DNA of 64,000 bases from an uncultured delta proteobacterium (GTDB taxonomy: Bacteria; Desulfobacterota; Desulfobulbia; Desulfobulbales; Desulfurivibrionaceae): contig CAIPYE010000017.1 in assembly GCA_903869265.1 (NCBI GenBank), positions 248,001-312,000 of the forward strand. Reading direction: 5' to 3'. Below are positions 1 through 9,055 of the stretch, in pieces. The position numbers were made by a program, and so were the translations under genes. Under the pieces are notes generated by a model. It ran no database searches. It saw only the letters and a program-made list of their open reading frames with translations, and was not told where the DNA came from. Within the stretch, counting starts at the first letter, position 1, and the number at the start of each line of letters is the position of its first letter.

Positions 1-584
1 ACCAGCAGCCGGGTGAGATCGTAGCCCACCACCCCTTTGGCGGTCCTGACCCCGGTGTGGATGAGGCGGCCATCGGGCAGCACCGCTTCCAGGCCAAGGA
101 CATAGTCGCGGGTTACCCCATACTTCACCGCGCTTGGCCCACCGGCGCATTCGGCGACATTGCCGCCCATGGTGCAGAATTTCAGGCTGGCTGGGTCCGG
201 CGGGTAATAGAGGCCATGCCGCCCTGCCTCTGCGCGCAGATCTCCGGTGATGACCCCTGGCTCGACCACTCCGATCTGATTGTCCCGGTCGATTTCCAGG
301 ATCCGGTTCAAGCGGCTCATGACCATGACCAGGCCGCCCGCCACCGGCAGGGCGCCGCCGGTCATGCCGGTGCCAGCTCCCCGTGGGACCACGGGAAACG
401 GGGTGGTTGAGGCCAGCTCCATGATGCGGCAAATTTCTGCGGTGGAGCCGGGGAAGACCACGGCAGCGGGAGGATATTCCTGGCCGGTTCCGTCGTAGGA
501 GTAGCAGGCCAGCTCTTCCGGAACCGTGGTCACCTGGTCCTGTCCGACAATTTCCCGCAGTCTCTGGATGGTGTCCTGGTTCAT
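1..584 (-). CDS. glcD: FAD-linked oxidase, GlcD/lactate dehydrogenase-type (3' part outside the window)
   Basis: This is the N-terminal 194 residues of a leftward gene cut by the window edge. The ATG at 584-582 opens a protein beginning MNQDTIQRLREIVG. It continues with the PCMH-type FAD-binding fold: PRGAGTGMTGGALPV is the glycine-rich FAD pyrophosphate loop, and MGGNVAECAGGPSAVKYG is a family hallmark. Members oxidise glycolate, D-lactate or other 2-hydroxyacids and pass electrons to an Fe-S partner (GlcF-like) or to quinone. The substrate cannot be told from this fragment. The ribosome site is weak. It is divergent from ddl across about 150 bp. Family assignment is firm; the exact substrate is not. 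Confidence 0.85.
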   Translation of the reverse strand, partial: MNQDTIQRLREIVGQDQVTTVPEELACYSYDGTGQEYPPAAVVFPGSTAEICRIMELASTTPFPVVPRGAGTGMTGGALPVAGGLVMVMSRLNRILEIDRDNQIGVVEPGVITGDLRAEAGRHGLYYPPDPASLKFCTMGGNVAECAGGPSAVKYGVTRDYVLGLEAVLPDGRLIHTGVRTAKGVVGYDLTRLL

Positions 585-736
585 TTGGTGGTTTTTCCGT
601 GTGGTAGGAGTAAAAATCCCTATAAAATAAACAGGGAAGTTATTATAAGGATACGTACTTGGCAGACACTTCGCTGTTGCCCGCGTTGGCAGCAGGATTC
701 CTTACAAATCAGTACGCAACTATTCGGAAAAAAGCT

Positions 737-1672
737 ATGGAAAAGAAGATTAGACTGGCCCTTATCGCCGGAGGTAAATCCGGGGAGCGTGAGGTCTCGT
801 TGGCCGGAGCCAAAGGGGTGGAACAGGCGCTCGACCGGGAAAAATATGAGGTTCACCGCTATGACCCGGCCACGGATCTGGCTCAGTTGGCTGCGGATGC
901 CCCAGAGATTGATATGGCCTTTATCCTGCTCCATGGTCTCTTTGGGGAGGATGGCACCATGCAGGGTTTTCTCGATCTGCTGGGCATACCTTATCAGGGG
1001 GCCGGAGTTCTGGGCTCCGCCTTGGCCATGGACAAAAATCTGGCCAAGATCCTCTACCAGCAGGCCGGGCTCACCGTGGCGGCCTGGGAGATGGCGCAGC
1101 CGGAAGATCAAAAAAATCCGGGCCGGTTGCTTTCGCGGATTTCCTTGCCGGTGGTCATCAAGCCCATTCGTCAGGGCTCAAGTCTTGGGATGAGCCTGGC
1201 CCGGAATGAAGAGGAGCTGGTCCAGGGTCTGGCCAAGGCGTTTACCTTTGACAGCGAGGTCATGGTCGAGCAGTATGTGCAAGGGCGGGAGATCACCGGC
1301 GGGGTGCTGGGCAACAAGGAACTCACCGCCCTGCCCTTGGTCGAGATTATCCCCGGCGAGGAGTATGCTTTTTTTGACTATCAGGCCAAATACCAGGTGG
1401 GTGCTTCCCGGGAGGTGTGCCCGGCGGAGTTGGAGCCCGAGGTAACCGCCAAGGCTCAGGCAATCGCGCTGACCGCGCATCGGGCCTTGCATCTCAGAGG
1501 GTATAGCCGGACAGACATGATTGTTGCCGATGATTTCATCTATGTGCTTGAGACCAACACCATCCCAGGCATGACCCCGACCAGCCTGTTGCCCCAGGCC
1601 GCCGCTGCCCATGGCTTGCCCTTTTCGGCCCTGCTCGACCGTTTGATTGAGCTGGCCTTGGCCCAGAAATGA
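737..1672 (+). CDS. ddl: D-alanine--D-alanine ligase
   Basis: This ATP-grasp enzyme joins two D-alanines for the peptidoglycan stem peptide in the cytoplasm. The product is 311 residues, within the family range. Motifs in order are GGKSGEREVSLAGAKGV near the N-terminus, HGLFGEDGTMQGFL with the substrate-loop glycines, the ATP-binding VVIKPIRQGSSLGMSLA, VEQYVQGREITGGVLG, and the metal-binding end LETNTIPGMTPTSLLPQA. I chose the ATG at 737 because family members start a few residues before the GGKS motif. An in-frame TTG at 659 would add 26 unlikely residues. The gene stands alone rather than inside a mur/fts cluster. Confidence 0.92.
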   Translation: MEKKIRLALIAGGKSGEREVSLAGAKGVEQALDREKYEVHRYDPATDLAQLAADAPEIDMAFILLHGLFGEDGTMQGFLDLLGIPYQGAGVLGSALAMDKNLAKILYQQAGLTVAAWEMAQPEDQKNPGRLLSRISLPVVIKPIRQGSSLGMSLARNEEELVQGLAKAFTFDSEVMVEQYVQGREITGGVLGNKELTALPLVEIIPGEEYAFFDYQAKYQVGASREVCPAELEPEVTAKAQAIALTAHRALHLRGYSRTDMIVADDFIYVLETNTIPGMTPTSLLPQAAAAHGLPFSALLDRLIELALAQK

Positions 1673-1781
1673 GTATGGCTGCATATTTTTTGAAACAAAT
1701 CGGACAGGTTTGCTATACTTTGTAAAAAGTTGCGACAACCCCGGCGAGACAGTGCCGGGAAAATCCAGCGGAGTGGCTATC

Positions 1782-3194
1782 TTGACAGAATGTGCGTCGG
1801 GAAATGCAGGGCTCACCGCCCTGATCGTCGAGGATGACCAGGCCGTTTGCGATCTTTTACAAAAGATTGTGGAAAGCCAAGGTTACACCGTTGTTGTCTG
1901 CACCACCGCTGCCTCAGCCATGGCGGCCTTTGCCGCAGATTTCCCACATCTTGTTCTCATGGACTGGATGCTGCCAGACATGGATGGGCTGGAACTCATC
2001 CGGACATTCCGCGTCTCCGAACGGGGGCAATACCTCACCCTCTTGATGATTTCCGGGAAAGACAGCCCGGAGGATATTGCCACGGCCATTGCTGCCGGGG
2101 TCGATTATTTCATGGCTAAGCCCGTTGAAAGGAAGGTGCTCAACATCTGGCTGTCCGCTGCTTCTCAGCATGTGCGGGATTGTCTGCAACGGGAAGGGGC
2201 TGATCTGGTCCTGGCAAAAATCAAGGAAGATCTGGAAGACAACAATCTCCAGTTGGAGGAGGCTCTGAGCCGGGCCAATACCATGGCCATGGAGGCGGAG
2301 CAGGCCTACATCGAGATCAACCAGATCTTCAAAACCGTTGCCGGGGGCATTGTCCTGGTGGACAAGCACTGCAATATCCTGCGCTGCAACGATTCATTTC
2401 TCAAAATGGCCGGGGTGAAACGGGAAAATCTGCGTGCCCAGAAGTGCTACGAGATTTTTCATTCCTGCCTGTGCAGCACCGAGGGCTGCCCTTTGCAGCG
2501 GCTCAAGAAAGGGGAGAAGCGCGTTGAAAGCGAGATAGAAAAGGAAGGCCCGGAGGGAACGCCTGTCTATTACAGTACGATTTCCACCCCTTTCAAAGGG
2601 CCTGGCGGAGATCTCATCGGGATTGTCGAACATATCACCGATATCACCGAACGGGTTAAGGCTGAAAAGTCCTTGGCCGAAAGCGAACGCCGTTACAAGG
2701 AACTCAGTCTCGTTGATGAGTTGACCCGGCTTTTTAACAAACGCTATTTCAACACCCACCTACAACTCGAGGTCGAGCGGGCCAATCGGCATGGCCATCC
2801 GCTCTCCCTGTTGTTGCTGGATATCGACAACTTCAAGCATCATAATGACACATACGGGCATGCGGATGGCGATCGGGTTCTGGCCCGGCTGGGTCAGGTG
2901 ATCGCCGAATCGCTTCGGGTCAATGACGTCCCCTGTCGCTACGGCGGGGAGGAGTTCACCATCATCCTGCCGGTGACCAGCGGCGAGCAGGCGACTGTGG
3001 TGGCGGAGCGGATCAGGGCTCGGTTTGCCGGGGAGATTTTTCAACCGACCCCCCAGGAAACAGTGCGGAAAACCATAAGCATTGGCGTAACCCAATACCT
3101 TGCGGGCGAAAGCGGGCAAAGCCTGCTGGAGCGGGCCGACCAGAACATGTACGAGGCCAAGCAGAGCGGCAAGAACCGGTATGTCTTGAAGTGA
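1782..3194 (+). CDS. Response regulator with PAS and GGDEF domains (diguanylate cyclase)
   Basis: A 470-residue cytoplasmic signalling protein predicted to make cyclic di-GMP. An N-terminal receiver domain (about 11-125) has the acceptor Asp61 in LMDWMLPDMDG. A short coiled linker follows, then a PAS domain (about 190-300) with an unusual Cys-rich stretch, CYEIFHSCLCSTEGCPL, which could bind metal or sense redox. The C-terminal GGDEF domain has an intact active site, GGEEF at about 388-392. An RVND inhibitory site lies five residues before it, so product feedback is likely. The TTG at 1782 follows a GGAG ribosome site with good spacing; an earlier in-frame start would overlap ddl. No partner kinase is adjacent. 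Confidence 0.85.
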   Translation: MTECASGNAGLTALIVEDDQAVCDLLQKIVESQGYTVVVCTTAASAMAAFAADFPHLVLMDWMLPDMDGLELIRTFRVSERGQYLTLLMISGKDSPEDIATAIAAGVDYFMAKPVERKVLNIWLSAASQHVRDCLQREGADLVLAKIKEDLEDNNLQLEEALSRANTMAMEAEQAYIEINQIFKTVAGGIVLVDKHCNILRCNDSFLKMAGVKRENLRAQKCYEIFHSCLCSTEGCPLQRLKKGEKRVESEIEKEGPEGTPVYYSTISTPFKGPGGDLIGIVEHITDITERVKAEKSLAESERRYKELSLVDELTRLFNKRYFNTHLQLEVERANRHGHPLSLLLLDIDNFKHHNDTYGHADGDRVLARLGQVIAESLRVNDVPCRYGGEEFTIILPVTSGEQATVVAERIRARFAGEIFQPTPQETVRKTISIGVTQYLAGESGQSLLERADQNMYEAKQSGKNRYVLK

Positions 3195-3237
3195 AGTCCT
3201 TCAAGGCGACGGAGGGTAAGCCGCTCGCACTTTCCCA

Positions 3238-4503
3238 TCAAAATCTATTTTCAAAATAGGGCGCAAGCACCTTGGGAATGGCGATGGTGCCATCACCCTG
3301 CTGATAGTTTTCAAAGATGGCGGCCAGGGTCCGTCCCACCGCTAAGCCGCTCCCGTTCAAGGTATGGACCAGCCCGCTTTTGTTCTGGCCTTTTGGCCGA
3401 TACCTGATCCCGCCGCGCCGGGCCTGAAACTCCCCGAAATTACTGCATGAGGAGATCTCCCGGTAGGTGTTCTGGGCGGGCATCCACACCTCGATGTCGT
3501 AGGTCTTGTTGGCGGAAAAGCCAAGATCCCCGCTACAGAGTTGCACCACCCGGTAGGGCAGCTCCAGGAGTTGCAGCACCTCTTCCGCGTCCGCCAGCAG
3601 GCTTTCCAGTTCAGCGCTGGAGGTTTCCGGGGTGGTGAACTTTACCAGCTCCACCTTGTCGAACTGGTGCTGGCGGATCAGCCCCTTGGTGTCGCGGCCA
3701 TAGGAGCCTGCCTCGGAACGGAAGCAAGGGGTGTAGGCCGTGTACTTGATGGGGAGTTCGTGCTCGGCCAGGGTTTCATCCCGGTGCAGGTTGGTCACCG
3801 GCACCTCGGCGGTGGGAATCAGCCAGAGATCCCAATCCTTGATGCCAAAGAGATCTGCCGCAAATTTCGGCAGCTGGCCGGTGGCGGTCATGGTCTGGGA
3901 ATTGACCAGAAACGGAGGGAGGATCTCGGTGTAGCCGTGCCTTTGGGTGTGGAGATCGAGCATGAAGTTGATCAAGGCGCGTTCCAGGCGGGAGGCAAAT
4001 CCCTTGAGCACGGCAAAGCGGGCCCCGGAAAGCTTGGCCGCCCGCTCAAAATCGATTGTCCCGGCGGCTTCGCCCAGTTCATGGTGGGCTTTGGCCGTAA
4101 ACCCGAATTGCGGCACCGTGCCCCAGCGCTTGATTTCCAGGTTGTCGGCGTCGCTCGTGCCGCGGGGCACGGAATCGTCGCAGAGGTTGGGCAGGGTCAG
4201 GACGATGCTTTGGAGATCTTCCTCCAGGGTGACAAGCTCGGTTTCGATTTCCTTGATCCGCTCCCCCACCTGACGCATCTCAGCCATGGGTTCTTCGGCA
4301 TCGACCCCCGCCTTTTTCAGCTCGCCGATTTCCTGGGAAGCGGTCTTGCGTTTGTTGCGCAGCGATTCCACCTCGGAGAGCAGGGCGCGGCGCTTTAGGT
4401 CGATGGTGGCAAAATCGTCAATGCGGGAATCGGTGATTCCCCGGAAGGCGAGTTTTTCTTTGACGAGATCCAGATTCTCCCTGATAAAACGCAATTCAAG
4501 CAT
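3238..4503 (-). CDS. serS: Seryl-tRNA synthetase
   Basis: Class II aminoacyl-tRNA synthetase charging tRNA-Ser, 421 residues, a normal family length. The N-terminal [18 protein letters not shown] starts the long antiparallel coiled-coil arm (about 1-105) that reads the tRNA-Ser variable arm. Class II motif 2 is visible as [21 protein letters not shown], and motif 3 as [17 protein letters not shown] near the C-terminus. It is the last gene of the leftward run that includes moeA, mobA and mobB, about 100 bp after moeA, and it converges with the GGDEF gene. Essential housekeeping gene with no oddity seen. Confidence 0.97.
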   Translation of the reverse strand: MLELRFIRENLDLVKEKLAFRGITDSRIDDFATIDLKRRALLSEVESLRNKRKTASQEIGELKKAGVDAEEPMAEMRQVGERIKEIETELVTLEEDLQSIVLTLPNLCDDSVPRGTSDADNLEIKRWGTVPQFGFTAKAHHELGEAAGTIDFERAAKLSGARFAVLKGFASRLERALINFMLDLHTQRHGYTEILPPFLVNSQTMTATGQLPKFAADLFGIKDWDLWLIPTAEVPVTNLHRDETLAEHELPIKYTAYTPCFRSEAGSYGRDTKGLIRQHQFDKVELVKFTTPETSSAELESLLADAEEVLQLLELPYRVVQLCSGDLGFSANKTYDIEVWMPAQNTYREISSCSNFGEFQARRGGIRYRPKGQNKSGLVHTLNGSGLAVGRTLAAIFENYQQGDGTIAIPKVLAPYFENRF

Positions 4504-4601
4504 GGATAACCTCTTTGGTCTGCATGGTGTCTATAATTTCTGCCAAAGCGGGTTGTATCATGGCGCAGGGCAGAAATCAAGAGGGCGGGAGTGGCCCAAT
4601 T

Positions 4602-5804
4602 TCAAAGAAAGTCCGGGGTGCAGAGGCGCAGGGAGACATCTTCTCCGGCCAGCAGATGCTTGCGGTTTGAGGGCAGATGGATGATGGCGTTGGCCGTCTC
4701 GTTTTTGCCGGTGGGCCGAGCGGAGAGGGTCTTGCCGTTCAAGCGGACCACCGCGCCTTTCAGGTTGAGCAGTCCGGTTTTTTTCAGCAGGATAGAGGTG
4801 GTGAGGGTGGCGCGCACGAGGGGGGGCAAGGGGCGGTGTTGCCCCTGCATCCTGCGCAGGGCCGGCAGGACAAGTTCGTGAAACAGCAGGAAAACCGCAG
4901 GCGGCGGGCCGGGCAGGGCGAAGATCGGTTTGTCCTGGTAAAGGCCGAACATGGTTGAGCGGCCAGGGCGGACCGCCAACGCCGTGTACACAGGGCGAAT
5001 CCTGAGTTTGGCAAAGGCCTGGGGCAGGAGATCGTAGTTGCCCGGGCCCATGCCGCCGGTGGTGATCACGCCCTGGGACGGACCGTGCAGGGCATCTTTC
5101 AGCAGGGCGACAATTCGGTCGCAGTCATCGGCCACCAGGCCAAGATCGCGGGAAGCCGCCCCGGAGCTCCGGATGAGAGAGGCGAGCAGGAACCGGTTGC
5201 CGCCGACGATCTGGCCGGTTTCCGGGGTGTCAAGCGTGTTGAGCAATTCGCTGCCCGTGCAGATGATGGCCAGTTCCGGGCGTCCAACAACGGAAACCTG
5301 GGCCAGGCCGCTTTCGGCGAGAAGCGGCAGGTGCTGGGGTTCGATCTTGGTCCCGGCCCGGACAATGGTTTGCCTGGCGGCGAGGTCCGTGCCCCTGGCG
5401 CGGATGAAGGCGCCGGGTCGGGGGGGGCTGCTCACCAGCACCAGTTCCCCGTTTCTTTGGCAATGCTCAAAAGGGACAACCTGATTCGCCCTTGGCGGCA
5501 GGGCGCCGCCGGTCATGATCGCGATGGCGCTTTTTCTGGCAAGCCTTGGCAGGTCGGTGGCGCCTGCGGCAATCTCCCCTGTCACCGTTAAGGGTATCGG
5601 GTCCGCTTCGCCGGTCAGATCGCGGCTGTTGACGGCATAGCCGTCCATGGCGGAGCGGGCAAAGTCCGGCACTGCGCGGGCAGCCTTGATGGCTTGGGCG
5701 GCGATGCGGTTCCCGGCCTCCGGCAAGGGGACAGCCTCCGTAGCCAAGACGGGGCAATGGTCGAGAATCAGCCGTTGCGCTTCCGTAAGCGAGAGGATCG
5801 GCAT
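4602..5804 (-). CDS. moeA: Molybdopterin molybdenumtransferase MoeA
   Basis: Inserts molybdenum into adenylylated molybdopterin, the last shared step of molybdenum cofactor synthesis. The 400-residue protein has the MoeA N-terminal region with PDFARSAMDGYAVNSRDL and the domain II segment GEIAAGATDLPRL. The MoaB/Mog-like central domain shows VITTGGMGPGNYDLLPQA, although the usual GG-S/T-D is GGMGPG here. KPIFALPGPPPAVFLLFHEL follows before the small C-terminal beta domain. The start lies 2 bp after the mobA stop, so translation is probably coupled. It supplies cofactor for enzymes such as the molybdopterin oxidoreductase at 36-39 kb. The GGMGPG deviation may be lineage-specific. Confidence 0.93.
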   Translation of the reverse strand: MPILSLTEAQRLILDHCPVLATEAVPLPEAGNRIAAQAIKAARAVPDFARSAMDGYAVNSRDLTGEADPIPLTVTGEIAAGATDLPRLARKSAIAIMTGGALPPRANQVVPFEHCQRNGELVLVSSPPRPGAFIRARGTDLAARQTIVRAGTKIEPQHLPLLAESGLAQVSVVGRPELAIICTGSELLNTLDTPETGQIVGGNRFLLASLIRSSGAASRDLGLVADDCDRIVALLKDALHGPSQGVITTGGMGPGNYDLLPQAFAKLRIRPVYTALAVRPGRSTMFGLYQDKPIFALPGPPPAVFLLFHELVLPALRRMQGQHRPLPPLVRATLTTSILLKKTGLLNLKGAVVRLNGKTLSARPTGKNETANAIIHLPSNRKHLLAGEDVSLRLCTPDFL

Positions 5805-5806
5805 GG

Positions 5807-6397
5807 CTACGGCCCCATGGTGGCAAGACGGGCAAGGTCATGCTGGTGGTTGATATTTTGGAAGGTGGTGAAGTCCGGGAGGATCTGTAAAATCTCTTCG
5901 GCAGTGACCTTGCGGATGCGGAGCTTCTCGTACAACGTGCCGATCTTGCATTGGTTTTTGGCGAGATGTTCCGCGATGACCGGCAGGATTTTTTTGCTGT
6001 AGACTGCGTACAGCGGCTCCGGCCCTTCGGGTAGCCAGGGCAGCACTACATCATGGTCGCCGTCCAGTTCGCAGAGGAAACGGATCAGGTCCGGGTTGAC
6101 CAGCGGCATGTCGCAGCCGCAGACAAAGGCGCGGGGCTGGGAAATGGTGCGCAGGGCGGCGTGGATTCCGGCCAGGGGGCCGCAATTATGGTACTGATCG
6201 TTCGCCATGGGCCAGCCAAGAAAGGTATACTCTTCGGGCGTATTGGTGATGAGCAGGGTTTCGGGAAACAGTCCGGCAAGCCTGCGGGCGACGCCCTGGA
6301 TCAGCACATCGCCCTGATGGATGGCCAGGGCTTTGTTGCTCCCGAAGCGCGAGCTTTTGCCGCCCGCGAGAATCACCCCGGCAACCTGGGAAATCAT
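5807..6397 (-). CDS. mobA: Molybdenum cofactor guanylyltransferase MobA
   Basis: Transfers GMP to molybdopterin, making the guanine dinucleotide cofactor used by DMSO-reductase-family enzymes. The 196-residue product opens with the nucleotidyltransferase signature AGVILAGGKSSRFGSNKAL. It also has GPLAGIHAAL and the metal-binding FVCGCDMPLV. The chosen ATG at 6397 overlaps the mobB stop as ATGA, a coupling arrangement. An upstream in-frame ATG would give an improbable proline/histidine-rich leader. The neighbours moeA and mobB confirm the pathway. Confidence 0.93.
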   Translation of the reverse strand: MISQVAGVILAGGKSSRFGSNKALAIHQGDVLIQGVARRLAGLFPETLLITNTPEEYTFLGWPMANDQYHNCGPLAGIHAALRTISQPRAFVCGCDMPLVNPDLIRFLCELDGDHDVVLPWLPEGPEPLYAVYSKKILPVIAEHLAKNQCKIGTLYEKLRIRKVTAEEILQILPDFTTFQNINHQHDLARLATMGP

Positions 6398-7053
6398 TGC
6401 GAAGGAGCCTGGCGGATGGTGATGATAATCTCCTGGGGGTCCTGGCATCCCTTGAGGGAGCAGGTCATGCCGGTGATGGCCTGGCGGAGAAAGCTTTCCA
6501 CGAAGCTGTTCAGGTAAACCGGTTGGCCGTTCACCAGCAGGCTGGTTTTTTGTTTGGGAAAGGGCTTGATGAAGCGATTTTCCAGGAAATCGGCCAGTCC
6601 GACCACATCGTCCAGCCCAAAGCAGGGGAGACCTTCGGGGCCAACGGAGTCGCTGACCATGGCGACCCAGGTGTCATCGCGATCCGGCAAGGGCTCACCA
6701 TGCAAGGCCGTGCGAAAGACCTCGATCTTGGGAAGACCCAGCCGCTTGTAGCCTTCGGTGATCACCAGGTCTATATCGCCGTAATAGCGGCCCACCAGTT
6801 CTTCAATGGTCAGATCTTCGTCTACATCGCGGATAATGCCCAGCCCGGTGGGGGATGAAAGAGCCACGGTGGAGGCTCCGGCTTGCTTGTGGCGCCAGGT
6901 GTCCTTGCCCGGTTTGTCCATCTCAAAGGTGTGGACATGGTGCTTGATGGTGCCGATGCGGTAGCCGCGGTGGTGCAGTTCCGGGATGAGTTTTTCAAGC
7001 AACGTGGTCTTGCCGGAGTCGGGTTTGCCGATGAATGCGATAACTGGGGGCAT
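6394..7053 (-). CDS. mobB: Molybdopterin-guanine dinucleotide biosynthesis protein MobB with C-terminal extension
   Basis: P-loop GTP-binding accessory protein of molybdenum cofactor maturation, thought to help MobA or cofactor delivery. The Walker A loop GKPDSGKTTL is at residues 9-18, and IGTIKHHVHTFEMDKPGKD and DLVITEGYK are MobB hallmarks. At 219 residues it is longer than the roughly 170 typical of the family. The last 55 or so residues, after LENRFIKPFPKQK, form an extra module with LLVNGQPVYLNSFVESFL and two cysteines (TCSLKGC) whose role I do not know. It overlaps mobA by 4 bp and follows the HIT gene by 27 bp. Confidence 0.9.
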   Translation of the reverse strand: MPPVIAFIGKPDSGKTTLLEKLIPELHHRGYRIGTIKHHVHTFEMDKPGKDTWRHKQAGASTVALSSPTGLGIIRDVDEDLTIEELVGRYYGDIDLVITEGYKRLGLPKIEVFRTALHGEPLPDRDDTWVAMVSDSVGPEGLPCFGLDDVVGLADFLENRFIKPFPKQKTSLLVNGQPVYLNSFVESFLRQAITGMTCSLKGCQDPQEIIITIRQAPSQ

Positions 7054-7080
7054 GGTCTGTGATTGCCGTGGGGTTTTGGT

Positions 7081-7422
7081 TCAGCCCGGCGGCCAGGACA
7101 TGGTCCGGCCACCGAGAACGTGGAGGTGCAGATGGAAGACGGTCTGGCCCGCTTCCGCCCCGTTGTTCATGACCAGGCGGCATTGCTCCACGCCGTTTTC
7201 CCTGGCGAGTTGTGCGCCGATACGGACGACCTTGCCGATGAGCACTTCGTCTTCGCTGGAAACCGCACCCGGGCCGCTGAGATGTTTTTTGGGAATGACC
7301 AGAAAGTGCTTGGGCGCCTGGGGGGAGATGTCCCAGAAGGCGAAGACCTCATCATCTTCGTACAGTTTATTGGCAGGGATTTCACCGTTGATGATCCTGC
7401 AGAAAAGACAGGGGCTGCTCAT
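7081..7422 (-). CDS. HIT (histidine triad) family nucleotide-binding protein
   Basis: A 113-residue Hint-type protein. The family hydrolyses purine nucleoside phosphoramidates and related adenylates in the cytoplasm. The N-terminal CLFCRIINGEIPANKLYEDD and the catalytic triad HLHLHV (His97, His99, His101) are both intact. Two N-terminal cysteines (Cys5, Cys8) resemble the zinc site of some HIT proteins. It is the first gene of the leftward molybdenum-cofactor run and has a good promoter 37 bp upstream. Its functional link to cofactor synthesis is only positional. Confidence 0.92.
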   Translation of the reverse strand: MSSPCLFCRIINGEIPANKLYEDDEVFAFWDISPQAPKHFLVIPKKHLSGPGAVSSEDEVLIGKVVRIGAQLARENGVEQCRLVMNNGAEAGQTVFHLHLHVLGGRTMSWPPG

Positions 7423-7458
7423 CCGCTTCTCCTTATTTTGAAGGTAATGACCTGTCGC

Positions 7459-7487
7459 AGAATACTGTCCGCTCCGAGTTCTGTCAA
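7459..7487 (-). promoter_or_regulatory. Sigma-70 promoter for HIT-mobB-mobA-moeA-serS
   Basis: On the minus strand a perfect TTGACA (7482-7487) is followed by a 17-bp spacer and TATTCT (7459-7464), close to consensus. It lies 37 bp upstream of the HIT start codon. It is the only strong promoter I see for the leftward run, consistent with one transcript of five genes. No molybdenum-cofactor riboswitch is apparent between it and the gene. Confidence 0.7.
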
Positions 7488-7645
7488 ATGTAAAGCAGGG
7501 CGGCAGGCCAAGGGCAGATCAGTCATCCCTGATGACAGTTGGCGGCGATTCTGGTATTGTCACAGTGTGCTTTTGGGTATGAAAAGGCATGTGGACCAAC
7601 AACGTAACATTATGAAATCCCCCGGAATCCGACAAAGGAAATGCT

Positions 7646-7978
7646 ATGCGTCAGTTTGTTGTTGATGAGTTGAGCAAAGAGGAACAGGATAATCTGGATT
7701 CATATCTCAAGCGGACCTTGAAAATAGGCCCCATGGAGGGGATGTTCTGGTTGCCGCTTCCCGATGATCTGCTGGCCGAAGCCCAGCAGGGACACGAGCA
7801 ATGCGGCCCGTTTTTTTTCGGGATCGAGTTGGGGCGGAGCCGGTTGATCGCCGAATTTCTGGTCCGCAGCCAGAGCAACCTGCATTGCTCGTGCATCAGC
7901 TATTCCACCCCGGCCCAGCGCCAGTTCCTCCTTGGTTTTCTTGACCGGATGCTTGCGGATGAACATATCAAAGCTTAG
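7646..7978 (+). CDS. Conserved hypothetical protein, 110 residues
   Basis: A small soluble acidic protein with no motif I recognise. It starts MRQFVVDELSKEEQDNL after an AAGGA ribosome site. The middle FWLPLPDDLLAEAQQGH and the segment GPFFFGIELGRSRLIAEFLV look like a folded alpha/beta domain. A Cys pair follows in LHCSCISY, and no signal peptide is present. It ends 9 bp before the L,D-transpeptidase gene on the same strand, so the two are probably co-transcribed. Function unknown. Confidence 0.75.
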   Translation: MRQFVVDELSKEEQDNLDSYLKRTLKIGPMEGMFWLPLPDDLLAEAQQGHEQCGPFFFGIELGRSRLIAEFLVRSQSNLHCSCISYSTPAQRQFLLGFLDRMLADEHIKA

Positions 7979-7987
7979 GGGCTGATC

Positions 7988-9049
7988 GTGCGGAGAGCCG
8001 TTTTTCTCTGTCTGTTCATGGGGTGTGTCGCTGGCTTCCAGCCTGGAGTGTGTCGGGCTGAAGGCGGGGTGGCGGACCTTACGGAAAAACAGTTTGTCTG
8101 TCCGTTTCCGGATATGACAACCGATGTTTTGCCCCTGACCTATGCCCAGATTCGCGAGGATGCTGTTCCTGTCTATGCCCAGCCCCAGGACGAGGCCGCC
8201 GGTATTTCCCCCGTCCGGGTTACGAGAAAGGGCTTTATGTGGGTCAGTCTCAGTGAGCCTCGACCGGTCATGGTCGAGGGGCAGGGCTGGTACAAGATCA
8301 ACGAGCGGGAATACATGCGGGCGGACAAGCTCCGGCTGGCCAAGCCTTCGGGCTTTCAAGGGGTCATGGTGCCGAAGGGGTTTGACAAGAAATTTGCCTG
8401 GATGATCTTCCATACCCGGGTTTCGCCCGGCCCCGGGGTGCCTCCGGTTGAGGAGGAGGATCCGGCCGTGGTGCCTGCGAGATCCTTGGTCATTGTCCAT
8501 GAGATACGGGAAGCAGATCACCGCAAGTGGTGCAGGATCGGCACCGGCGTCTGGGTTCCCTATGGTCGTCTCGCCATGGTGATCCCCAGCAATCGTCCGG
8601 AGGGAGTTGGGGAGTCGGAACGCTGGATCGAGGTGAATCTCAGCGAGCAGACTCTGTCCGCCTACGAGGGAGACCAGTTGATTTTTGCCACCCTGATTTC
8701 TTCCGGGGATGAGCGTTTTCCAACGATCAAGGGGCTGTTTCGGATTTGGGCCAAGGTCAGGATCGGCAAAATGAGCGGCGGTGAAGATGATTCGGACCGC
8801 TATTTTGTGGAGGATGTGCCATGGCACATGTATTTTTATAAATCATATGGGCTGCACGCCTCCTACTGGCACGACTTTTTCGGATTGCCCAATTCCCACG
8901 GTTGCGTGAATCTGGCGCCGAAGGATGCACTTTGGCTGTTTGAATGGACCAGTCCGAAAGCCAGAAAAGGGAATTGGCAGGAAGCGACCCAGGCGGACCC
9001 GGGAACCTGGGTCTGGGTGCATGAAACTCCGGTGGCGATGGGGGAGTGA
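7988..9049 (+). CDS. L,D-transpeptidase (YkuD domain), exported
   Basis: A 353-residue envelope enzyme predicted to form 3-3 peptidoglycan cross-links or attach proteins to peptidoglycan. The GTG start gives a signal peptide (MRRAVFLCLFMGCVAGF, cleavage near CRAEGG). The first 200 residues contain SH3-like segments typical of exported YkuD proteins (VPVYAQPQDEA). The catalytic domain starts near WIEVNLSEQTLSAYEGDQL and ends with the active site HDFFGLPNSHGCVNL, whose Cys306 is the nucleophile. It follows the 110-residue hypothetical gene by 9 bp and converges with a second transpeptidase, their stops only 6 bp apart. Confidence 0.9.
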   Translation: MRRAVFLCLFMGCVAGFQPGVCRAEGGVADLTEKQFVCPFPDMTTDVLPLTYAQIREDAVPVYAQPQDEAAGISPVRVTRKGFMWVSLSEPRPVMVEGQGWYKINEREYMRADKLRLAKPSGFQGVMVPKGFDKKFAWMIFHTRVSPGPGVPPVEEEDPAVVPARSLVIVHEIREADHRKWCRIGTGVWVPYGRLAMVIPSNRPEGVGESERWIEVNLSEQTLSAYEGDQLIFATLISSGDERFPTIKGLFRIWAKVRIGKMSGGEDDSDRYFVEDVPWHMYFYKSYGLHASYWHDFFGLPNSHGCVNLAPKDALWLFEWTSPKARKGNWQEATQADPGTWVWVHETPVAMGE

Positions 9050-9055
9050 TTCGGG

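Noticed and set aside
7423-7645. Molybdenum-cofactor riboswitch upstream of the mobB/mobA/moeA run
   Set aside because: The leader between the promoter and the HIT gene is only about 37 bp, too short for that RNA.
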